From NCBI GenBank assembly GCA_014526335.1, contig JACTAT010000060.1:7173793-7237792 (forward strand): 64,000 nucleotides of DNA, written 5' to 3'. Below, piece after piece: positions 17,344 through 26,553 of the stretch. Every line of letters starts with the position of its first letter. The first letter of the stretch is position 1. This DNA is from Chrysaora quinquecirrha (lineage: Eukaryota; Cnidaria; Scyphozoa; Semaeostomeae; Pelagiidae). The notes beneath the pieces were generated by a model. The model saw only the letters and a list, made by a program, of their open reading frames with translations. It was not told the origin of the DNA and ran no database searches. Made by a program: the position numbers and the translations under genes.

Positions 17344-17840
17344 CAGTGGCGGCGCCAGGGGGGAATGGGGGGGACTAGTCCCCCAACTTTTTCAGAAAGA
17401 TGGTCTCTGAGATTCATGCAAATCCGATGAGAAAACTGGGAAGGGGGGGTCAACGACGTTCAGCCGACGTTCAACGCTGCTATCAACGGGTGTTGTTTCA
17501 AAACATTTTCGCTTAGATTGACTCTCGTAACTATACCCATTTCTTATGTTTCTGTGAAGGTTTTTTGTGTTTTTCTAATAATGTATGCAGAAAGAGAAAT
17601 CAAAGGATCCTAGCCATTTTGAGACCTCAGAAATGACAAAACCCCGGGTGCTTCCAGGGGCTTCGCCCCCTGGACCCCTACCAGGGCGCTACCCTGGACC
17701 TGCTGGGGGGCTTCCAGCACCCCCCAGACCCCAGCTGTTTTAGGCAACGGCCTGCGGCCATTGTGTGCAAGCCTTCGGCACGCAATATGCCCCTATGAAA
17801 AATATCCCCCCCCACTTTTTTGGAGCTGGCGCCGCCACTG
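17344..17840. mobile_element. hAT-like non-autonomous DNA element
   Basis: 497 bp bounded by inverted ends CAGTGGCGGCGCCAG and CTGGCGCCGCCACTG and by a perfect 8-bp duplication AATGCAGG (17336-17343, 17841-17848). Eight-bp duplications and CAGTGGC-type ends mark hAT. The interior is GC-rich compared with its surroundings and holds hairpin-prone pieces such as CAGGGGCTTCGCCCCCTGG. It sits in an intron of receptor copy 2. Confidence 0.85.
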
Positions 17841-18199
17841 AATGCAGGAAACTGGGTGTGCGTTGCACCAGCACTATGCTGCCTGCCTAACTAAATCTTG
17901 TACGGTCGGTGATTGAAACCGAAATTTCCAATAACGTGGGATGTCTTGGGCAGTTTGAAAGCTAAGCAGTAAAGTAGCTAAGCACCATAAAAGGCTTGAA
18001 TGTATTTTGTTTTTACAGGAGCCCCTGTTGTCGCAACCATTAACTTGTACGTCATAAAAGTTGAAGAAATCGAGGAGGTTCAAGAGGTTAGATCATCTCT
18101 ATCATGTCATGTTTAATACATTAACAGTGCAATATCACATAGAACCATGCAGAGGCCATACCAGAGGGTCAATTCATTTTGCGGACTGTATTCCCGTGT

Positions 18200-18245
18200 A
18201 TCATGTTTCCTCGATTAAGCGCCCGGGGCGCTTATTCAAAAATCC
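18200..18245. repeat. Palindromic fragment GCGCCCGGGGCGC
   Basis: AAGCGCCCGGGGCGCTT is a near-perfect dyad in an AT-rich intron. It looks like one end or the core of a small DNA element, but the partner end was not found. Confidence 0.3.
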
Positions 18246-18689
18246 ACCTCAAAGAGGGGCACTAATTTGAAAATTAATGAATAAACTAACGTTCTGACGA
18301 AAACTAAGTTTAGCAGCAGCTTCCAAAAGGTGTGTCTTGATTGCTTCCCTCAAGAGCTTGCACATACACTATCAAAGGAGTGTTTGGGACCAATCTGATG
18401 GTTGGCTCAATCCCAAGGAGGCGAGGGAGGGCGTTTTTCGAGGAAATACGGAATACCTGTATTTGTAAACAAGAGTGCATACGCAAACCTGTGGGTCCGG
18501 CTCTGTCACATGCATGCAGATAAAGTCAAGACTGAGATTAAAGTAAATAAAAGTAAAAGGTCTGCTGAAATCTGAATAAAAGGGCCAGGAAGTTTGCAGA
18601 AACTATAATGAACGAGTTATCGCGAAAATCAATAATTGGGCTAGGAATGGGCTAGGGACGACATGTGCAAAATTTCTAGAAAACTATTG

Positions 18690-18865
18690 CAGTTGAACCT
18701 CTAATAGCGGCCACCTCTGATAAGCGGCCACCTTCATATAAGGACCACTAAATTCAGTCCAGAATGCTTTCCTATAGTATTATGAAACCTCCGACTAGCG
18801 GCCATGTCTCAATAACGGCCAATTGACCTTGGATATAAACTGGCCGCTATCCGGAGGTTCGACTG
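18690..18865. mobile_element. Tc1/mariner (pogo/Tigger-type) MITE
   Basis: 176 bp. The left end CAGTTGAACCTCTAATAGCG and right end CGCTATCCGGAGGTTCGACTG are inverted copies. The CAGTCGAACCTC-like end is typical of pogo/Tigger relatives. TA follows the right end; the left TA is not preserved. AGCGGCCA is repeated several times inside. It lies about 140 bp upstream of a receptor copy 2 exon. Confidence 0.6.
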
Positions 18866-20729
18866 TATTGGACGGTAGCAAAGTTAGAAACCAGAGTCTT
18901 TCTGTGAACTCACCCTGTCCTACAATTATATTCTTCAGCGCCTTGGGTACACTTTTTCAAGTTGCTTTAACGATAACTCATAGGTCTGTCGCTTTTCCAC
19001 AGACATTTTCGCTCGACCTCTATCTTCGCGTCACATGGAATGACTACAGATTGCGTCACAATCAGAGCAAAATCGTTCTTCAAGCAGAGAATGCTAATAA
19101 AATCTGGTCCCCTGATGTTTTCTTTCCAAATGCACTCAAGTCGGATTCACCGAAAATAACCAAAGATAATCAGCATGCGCATGTCAGCAGTAATGGTGAA
19201 GTCCTTTGGGTTAAAAGGTAATTTGTTGTAATAATTTTTTGTATAAGCAATTTGACTTTTGTCCTGCAACTGCTTGAAATTTTAGACATTTCAGCCTTGC
19301 AAGTAGCTTAAAAATTGCCTTACATTTTCTGTTACTCACAACCTCTCCTGGCTTGTGGGACAAAATCGTCAACTATTAGGCCTACAGCACAAGACGTTTT
19401 GGAGACAGTAAGAGAACAAACAATCACTAACAACAAGAAAGCATATAATGCGCCTTCTTAGTTGCTTAGAGTAATTCAATTGAGCCCTCAAGTTGCTTAG
19501 TGTCAAGGTCAGTCCAGCCCGCTTATTGAGCAGTTGCTTGTTTTAAAAAGTGTATTCCTCGAGTATCTACTATCCTGTTCTCCTGAGACAGGTACTCGTT
19601 TCCACGGGGCGTACCAACCAGTTTGGGCATTTGACGCCTTTCCTTGACACTTCACCCAATAAAATATAGGGTGTGCCTCATAGATGCTGTGCTGTGATTT
19701 TTCGCTAGATGTAAAACTCTATCTTGCAGCAACAAGGAGTTCCTTATTTCAAACTCTTGAAAATAGATGCCTTTTTGATACCAAACTCCTGAAAGTAGAA
19801 ATCCTTCGGCATGACCCCGCACTGCGTATCACAAAAATACTTTATTGAAGATGAAACACTGGAAATAAAAGAAAAATATTTTGCAGACTGAGTAGATAAG
19901 CTACTTGGGAAAACATTTGTGAAGTTTCTTACATTTTTAGCAACTCGAGAGTCTGGATTTCTTATAAAAAACACGTGTATTCTTCAGTCTCGTATTTAGT
20001 ATTTGTTTTTTATTTGACTAGAAATTTCTCATTACAATTTCTATAAAACACGTTTTTGCTATGCTTGACTCATGTCTTGTTTCCCATCGTAGAGTAAGCG
20101 TAACGGCCAACTGCAATCTTGATTTGAAGTCATTTCCTCTGGATAAACAGAAATGTTCGTTGCATGTTGAAAGCTGTGAGTAAATTTATATGAATTTTTT
20201 CCACATGTTGCATACCACAGTTGATAAGACTCGAACCTAGACTGCGTGATCAGAGGGCCAATAACAATTCATAACATAATTCACAAAAGGAATCTTGTAA
20301 GATTCCTACGAAAACAATAGAGATTCCAGCTGATGGTGTACAAGATTCCAAGGAATGAATTGCTCCTCGATTTCTTCCTGCATAAATGCTGGGCAATGTT
20401 GTATGTTAGCTTCTTTAGACAGGACCTTGCGCTAGTGTGACCTATTGGTTTTTCCTATTAGTTGAGAGCTCTTTTCCATATTGTTGTATTTTGTAGATTC
20501 TTATTCTGCTGATGATCTGGTCCTAAGATGGAACTACTCTTCACCGGTTTCTATTGAGGATAAACGGATGCCCGGATATGAAATAACAGGCATTGATGTA
20601 TCATTTGAAAATGCATCTTACATCGAAGGTATGTAGGAATTAGTTTAGAACACCCGTGTTTTGGATTGCGAATAAAAGTGAAAGCATCTTTGAACATACT
20701 TAAGAGCTTTTTCGCCTGACACTTTTGAA

Positions 20730-20957
20730 AGAGGGGAGTGACAGCTTCCTGGTGCGCCGGTACAGAGCATCCGGTACACGGTACAGCAGGCTAAAATTCG
20801 ACCCGGTACGGTAGAAACGCACCCTGGTACACGGTACACTTGAAAAATCAAAGCCATAACATGCGTATGCGTGAATATGGTACACCGGTACATTGTCACG
20901 AACACCGACCGGTACATTTACCAAAAAGCCGGTACACCAGTACATTGATCATAGCTG
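20730..20957. repeat. Cluster of CCGGTACA/GGTACAC words
   Basis: About ten copies of GGTACA, mostly as CCGGTACA or GGTACACGG, lie within roughly 220 bp at uneven spacing, followed by a C13 run near 20961. It is in the intron of receptor copy 2 before the M1 exon. It may be a decayed minisatellite. Confidence 0.5.
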
Positions 20958-21619
20958 TCACCCCCCCCCCCCATTCCAGAGTTTCAGGGTGTAAACAATA
21001 ACGTCGGAAACAGACGTGAACAATCGACTAAGGCAGAAAATATACCCACATGCGGATCGAAATGAACCAGGCAGAAAGTTGAATTGATATTGTGTTTAAA
21101 ACACCAATCAACTCGCAGAAAACAGCGGGAAGAGGCCAATAGAATTAGTTTGTGAGTCCAGTTAAAAAGCGAACTTAACACTGAACCGGCCTTAGTGACT
21201 CAAAGATCTTGCCGAACACTCACTTTGCTTTCTTTTGAAGAAGCGCATCAACAAAAAATTTGTTTATTTGTAAGTTTATAAATTTGATATTTGCCGATTT
21301 TCTAGTCAATTTCAATTTCATGGATTATTTACTTGACTTTCAGTCAGCGCCTCATTTTAGGGCCCTTGACTGGGTGGAGGGAGATTCTGCTGCTATTTCA
21401 AGTAAAGGGACAAAAGTCCAAAACAATGGAAGAGGTGGGGATTTGAGGGCAAATGCTTCCCTAATTTGTATGCTCAAAGAAATCTTCGTTCTCCTAATTT
21501 AAATTATACTAATTTTTATTTTCTAGGTAACTTCTCTCGTCTGTCGGTGATCACGACGTACTCTCGACTCCTTGGCTTCTATATGTTCCAAATTTACATA
21601 CCGTGCACGCTGATTGTCG

Positions 21620-22236
21620 TAACCATTGCTCTAGGCCTTTCTTGTCAAGTGACAAGAGCTTTGGTCCCACAACAGGGCCTTTTTTAACATAGTAACTAGG
21701 GGGGCAAATGCCCCCTAGTCCCTATCATTGCCCACCTAGTTTCATAAAGTTGCCCCCTAGTACAATGTCCTCTCAAAAGAAAACTGCCAAGAAAAGCCAA
21801 TCTAGGCCAATCTCGAGGTTGTATTTTGAAAAATTTTCTGGGGGTGCATGCCCCCAGACCCCCTTAGTTAGGAAAATCTCTGTAGCCCAGCACGCCGTCT
21901 TTGCATTTACAGCCAGCTGTAGCATCAGTGTGACTTGTACGGTATACATTCTCGACTGAAGTACAGATGCCCCCTTGTTATTTCTCCAGCTCTGCGCGAC
22001 TGGTTGTGCATGAATTCCTGGCAAAAAGACTAAGAGAAGAATGAACATGCCAAGACTGGGCTGGTATTGCTCATTGTTTGTGACGGGTCTCTCTTGATGC
22101 TGTGAAAGAAAACGCTGAAATATAAAATCAATAGAACAATAAGTCCCCAAGAGTTAAATTTTTTATTAGCCCCAGATATTTTTGGGCTGCTAGTTTTATC
22201 CCGATGGTTTGAAAACAAAAGTTAAAAGGCCCTGCA
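21620..22236. other. Foreign segment replacing M2-M3 of receptor copy 2
   Basis: The sequence has no similarity to the pore exon of copy 1. It contains two GGGGG/CCCCC hairpin pieces (GGGGGGCAAATGCCCCCTAG and GGGGGTGCATGCCCCC). AGGGCCTTTTTTAAC at about 21675 faces GTTAAAAGGCCCT at about 22220, an inverted pair that could be the ends of a DNA element of about 560 bp. No clean target duplication was found, so whether it inserted into the exon or came with a deletion is open. Confidence 0.5.
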
Positions 22237-22318
22237 CAGGGTGTCCAGAGTGGCTTTCCCATTGGTATTCGCATTATTCAATTTAATGTACTGGGTCATC
22301 TTCATATACAAGGCTTGA

Positions 22319-23654
22319 GAATGCTTGGTGTTACAAATTTTTCTTTAATTCAAACAGTTATAAACTGAAGCAGATACTGTAAAAAATGCAATAAAGACTG
22401 TCACGAGTGCTGGCGGAGTGCTGAAACTGACTGAAACAAGTGACTCACTGTCAATTGTTATGACATATGGGGGACATATGTAGGCGATTCGGGGCGGGTT
22501 GTGATATGGATTGCGAAATGCACTTGTCTCAAACGTCACTGACTTTTTCAGTGAAATACACAAGAAATTGCAATAAGCACGTACATTGATTCATTTGAAT
22601 AAGTATTCAGCTTTTAAGTGGTTTTCATTCGTGACGATCTGTAAGAGGACCAAGAGGGCGTATTCTCTGTTTGGAAATTGCTGACTTTTTCAGAAAAACA
22701 GCATTCTAAATCAGCAATTCTAGATAATCGCTACTAGATAATCTTCGCATTCATCCACACGCTCGGGCATAACTGAAATAGACGTCCCTAGAGTTTCTTC
22801 ATTTTATAAATACGTACTCTGTACTCTCTTCAAAATGGGGAAAAAATGCAGTCTTCTCCCTCCCCTCCCCAAATGCAATGTTGTGTTTCTGTGATTATCT
22901 GCAGATTGTCTTTTACTTTCAACTGTTTCTTGGGTCAGTCAACACTATTGAACACCTGTATCTAGGTTTCTTATAAAAAAACACATGTATTCTGCACCGT
23001 ATTCTCTTCGCTATTTACATTTACAATGGTTTCGCCGACAAAATAACCCCGCAGTGTTATCATTAGGGAGAATACAGTATATAGGCTAATATTTTATTTA
23101 ATATTCTTGTTCCCCGTTCCCCATAACCAAACTCATAGTACATAGATTAGACAAGGAAGACAACCTCTTGGATTGTATGAGATGAGAAGACGTCCTTCTG
23201 CAAATACCAACGTGTGAAGTTGCTGGACCAGTGAGTCAAGAAGAGATAGGCAAACAGGTGATTTTTAGAATTTATAAAAATGACAAAATTAAAGCATGAC
23301 GAAAATATAATTTCATAAAATTTCATAGGTATCAAAACATATACGTACAAATTTACATGATTACAAATTTACTCTCTGATTTAGAACAACATATAAGTTA
23401 AAATTCCAGAAAATTTATAATCTTATTTCAGGTTAAATTCTTTTTGGGGGTTTTAGAATCCTTCTTCATTCTGACGTTATTAGGTCTCTCGATTGTTAAC
23501 AGACTTGAAACGTACTATGTTACTACTGTACATATTCATGCATACAAGAGGCTCTTATATGCAAGTTGGTCCTTATATCTGCTTACATACGGCGGATTTT
23601 GTTCTTATAAGTATATCTACAAGAACAAATCAAACTTAATGAATTCTTGCAGGT
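22319..23654. other. Spacer between receptor pseudogene and LRR genes
   Basis: AT-rich, with no gene recognised. A lone element end (GGTTTCTTATAAAAAAACAC, about 22968-22987) matches the MITE ends at 2932-3288; a similar lone end occurs at about 19958-19979. Confidence 0.35.
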
Positions 23655-25735
23655 CTAAAAACAGGCAAAAAGTTTACGAAACCAGTTTCGACTAGAAGTG
23701 TTTGGATTCGTAGCTTCCCCTTCATTCTGATCATTATCACCATGTTCAAAATAATCATTAACATCAAAACAATATTGCTCATCTTCACTTTCTTTGATTT
23801 CCTTTTCAGCTACGGAAGTCCATTCATTAAAGATTGCATCACAGCAAACGCTACTACATGTCACTGCTTCAAATACATTGTTCTTGTATCCTTTAAAATC
23901 TTTAAACAACTTGTTTACAATATGATCTGTTGAAAAAGATGACAATCAAAGACACGCCTGAAGGGCAAAGCTTTTTCAACTCTAGAAGCAAAATCAGAAC
24001 AGCTAAGGGTGTGAAACTAGCACAGGCTAGAGAACAGAGAAGGAAATGGAAGGTCACATCAGTCCAGGGATGCTAGAGGCATGGGGGCTGCACGGGCAAT
24101 TGGCCCTTGCTCACATGAAAATTGCAAAACTCTTTTGATTTTCTACTGTTTCCCCTAAATTTTTCTGTTGTCCCTGCTGCCTTGCTTCTGGCACCTCTGT
24201 ATAAGTCATAGAGAATCTCTAATTTTGAAAGCAGGTTTGAAAGATTGAAAAGTATTTGATGATTTAATGATTTGATGCCAGGTTATTAAATAATATAGAT
24301 AGTTAAAATTGCTCTTACATTCTTTTTCAGCAAATCCACAGTGGCAGTTATCACAAAACCTGAGACTCGGCAATGAACAAGTAATGTCATTGACCACATG
24401 CTTTGGAAGCACCTTTGATCCTGTATTTGAGAACATTTTAAAGTCATGCTTGAGAGCTGCGTAAGCTGCCAAACGATATAAACTGTCAGGTGATGTGACA
24501 TTGTTTTTCTTGTTGTTGCTGTTATCCTCATTACCATCAGCATTATTCTCAATCTTTTCACCTTCTTTATCACAAATATACTTGATTGGGTATCCTGGTC
24601 TTTCTGAAACATCTATCATAGGTGCATTTGCATGGCTATAGCTATACCTTTCCATTCTTTCTAAATGCTTCATGTTCATGAAATAGGCAGGTAGACTTGT
24701 TATCCTATTGTAACCGATTCTAATCTCAGCCAGCTTGCTACACAAGCAAAGAGTAGGTGGTAATGTTTTAAGGTCATTTTCTGTCACATTCAGAACTTTC
24801 AGATTTCTCAGCTGTCCAACATAGTTTGGCAATTCAAGAAGTCGCTGATTTTTTAGGCAAAGAACTTCGATATTTGGAAGAGTCCACAACTAAAATAAAA
24901 TTTTTCCAGTAAATATTCACTTTTCTCCTCAAAACAACTTTAATAAGAAACACCAAGGCTTGGATTTGGGCCAATTTGTTTGCCCTGCCTCAGAAAATGA
25001 AAAAAGATTCACCAAGACGGAAGGAATCTCAGATTGGGGGGGGGGGGCTGAACAATAGAAAAGTCTTTGTTGATGTAATGATTTTATGACATCATACTAT
25101 TGTTTTTGCAATTATTGGGGGGCCAAAGCTCCCCCAGCCCCCCTCCACTTCCGATGGCCCTGTTCACAAACCCACAAACCTAGATTTTGCCCAATAATCT
25201 AGCTCGAAATTGTTTTTATGGGGGTTAGGGGTGATAAGGTGCTTTAAAAATTTTGAAACCAAAAGCATCTTAAGCTAATAAAGAAGAGAACCGTATTAAC
25301 CGAAAATAAAATACAGAACAGTGCTTTCCAGAGAGAAGACAACCCTTTTTAAGCATACAAATTCAGAAAGTGTAGGGAAAACAAGGCTCAACTCACATCA
25401 TCTGGAATTTTATTATTCATCATCAAATAATTAATCCACCGGATATGAATGAACCAACTGTCTGGCCAAGAGAATTTAAAATTGCTGTGACCTTCAAAAA
25501 AAAGAGATGCAATGAGGAATTAAAAATTTTAAAAATTCAAATATCTTATAAGCTTCACTTGAAGAACCATTAAGGATATTCATCTTCAAATTTTAGAAAA
25601 ACTTTTTTTACCTGATGACGTCATATACTTGTCTATTTCCTCTGGAAATGTTGAAGAGAACTTTCTGCTTTGGAGATCATCAATAAAGTTCTTCATTAAT
25701 TGGACATGACCAAGGATGTTTAAAACGAATACTAT
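23655..25735 (-). CDS. Leucine-rich-repeat protein, downstream tandem copy (first exon not found)
   Basis: Exons on the minus strand: 25735-25612, 25491-25397, 24889-24319 and 23926-23655, all GT-AG and phase-consistent. The product begins here with a helical-looking stretch (VQLMKNFIDDLQSRK), then a Trp-rich piece (WPDSWFIHIRWINYL), then three to four LRRs of the LPxxLxxLxxL type (LPNIEVLCLKNQRLLELP, LKVLNVTENDLKTLP, LAEIRIGYNRITSLP). An Asn-rich linker and a C-terminal Cys module (FCDNCHCGF and TCSSVCC, joined across the last splice) follow. LRR plus a C-terminal four-Cys module recalls LRR1, LRRC28 and LRRC58, where it accompanies a cullin-adaptor role; this is inference. No exon like 28946-28707 was found between 25740 and 26553. 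Confidence 0.7.
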
Positions 25736-25859
25736 CTGCAAATGAAGGGAAAGCAAATTAACGATATATTAAAATAATGAAGTAAAGTATTTAGAAGACA
25801 TAATCTGCCAGAAAGGTGATAACATTGGAAAGATAGATCAAAAAGGATGAAAACGGTCA

Positions 25860-26060
25860 AGAAATATGGAAGCGAGTTTCAAGTTGGAAATTGGGCGATG
25901 GGCACTCGACTCAAACTTGTTGAAAGTATAGCAATGCCGAGCATTCTTTACTGTTTGGAATATCAGGACTGAGATAGAAAAGAAAGAAATTGAAAAGCTT
26001 CATAAGCGTTTGCTAACAGGCCGCGCGGCAACGCCGAATATCGATAGCAAGTTTGTTGGA
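25860..26060 (+). pseudogene. Decayed LINE reverse-transcriptase fragment
   Basis: Plus-strand frames read MGTRLKLVESIAMPSILYCL and then, after a +/-1 shift, TEIEKKEIEKLHKRLLTG and ATPNI. A conserved small-residue-P-SILY segment followed by a helix of the I-x-K-L/H type is what the C-terminal (thumb) part of non-LTR retrotransposon RTs of the CR1/L2 kind looks like. Only about 60 residues survive, with one frameshift. It sits between the two LRR copies. Confidence 0.5.
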
Positions 26061-26553
26061 TTGATACATCTTTCAAAAAGAAAGAGTCTGTTTCGGCCTG
26101 TTGACTACCGCTCTTAGCTTTAAAGCAAAAGAACACGTTTTTCTTGTAAAAAATTTTAATCACACAATGACAAATATATATTTTAATAATCATACAATCA
26201 ACCCTTACAAGTATAAAACATAACGATATCATATAAAATTTATATATATACAAATACATAAAGTATATCGATATATCGCTTTACGAATTTTACGCTTTTG
26301 ATTTAAAATTCAAATTCAATTCATCATTATTTTTCAAATTTTAATGCATAGGTAACGTATAATAGATTTAAAGGTTTCAATAAACTTCTAATTCCAAATT
26401 TTGAAGTTCGCATATATTTGATCGCTTTTCCCAACAAGATGAAAACGTTGCCATGCAGATATACATATAAACCCAGAAATTTTGTGCGTAAAACTAACAT
26501 CCCAAAGTAAATAAGCTGAAGAAATGTAGACTAGATCTTAATCAAGACTCGAA

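Larger units (their letters stand above)
16216..22318 (+). pseudogene. Cys-loop receptor, copy 2: extracellular exons intact, pore (M2-M3) lost
   Basis: A direct-repeat paralogue of the gene at 476-12105. Exons 16216-16291 (signal peptide RFSILLVSISWIKVL), 17158-17246, 18019-18086, 19003-19217, 20093-20175 (Cys-loop NC-NLDLKSFPLDKQK-C) and 20497-20628 keep the borders and phases of copy 1 and are open. The M1 exon starts at 21527 and matches through YIPCTLIVV (about 21620). The sequence then changes completely and runs to a stop at 21685. A recognisable M4 and stop reappear at about 22237-22318 (VAFPLVFALFNLMYWVIFIY). The end of M1, all of M2 and M3 and the cytoplasmic loop are missing. The reading frames upstream are clean, so the loss is recent or the truncated ligand-binding domain is still made. 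A secreted or decoy subunit is possible but unproven. Confidence 0.75.

Noticed and set aside
23444..23933. Plus-strand frames opposite the last LRR exon
   Set aside because: They are antisense to a conserved exon, rich in hydrophobics through AT composition, and without a paralogue at the second copy.
24206..24318. Extension of the LRR protein to the stop at 24206
   Set aside because: A GTAAGA donor at 24318 and a phase-matched next exon carrying the second half of the Cys module fit better; the extension is not conserved with the paralogue.
24286..24612. 108-codon minus-strand frame in the LRR exon
   Set aside because: It is an alternative frame of the LRR coding exon; the LRR motif and paralogue conservation are in the other frame.
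25030..25045. G14 run as a regulatory G-quadruplex
   Set aside because: It is a single homopolymer run in an intron, like others at about 2174 and about 20961. There is no further evidence, and its length is unreliable in long-read assemblies.
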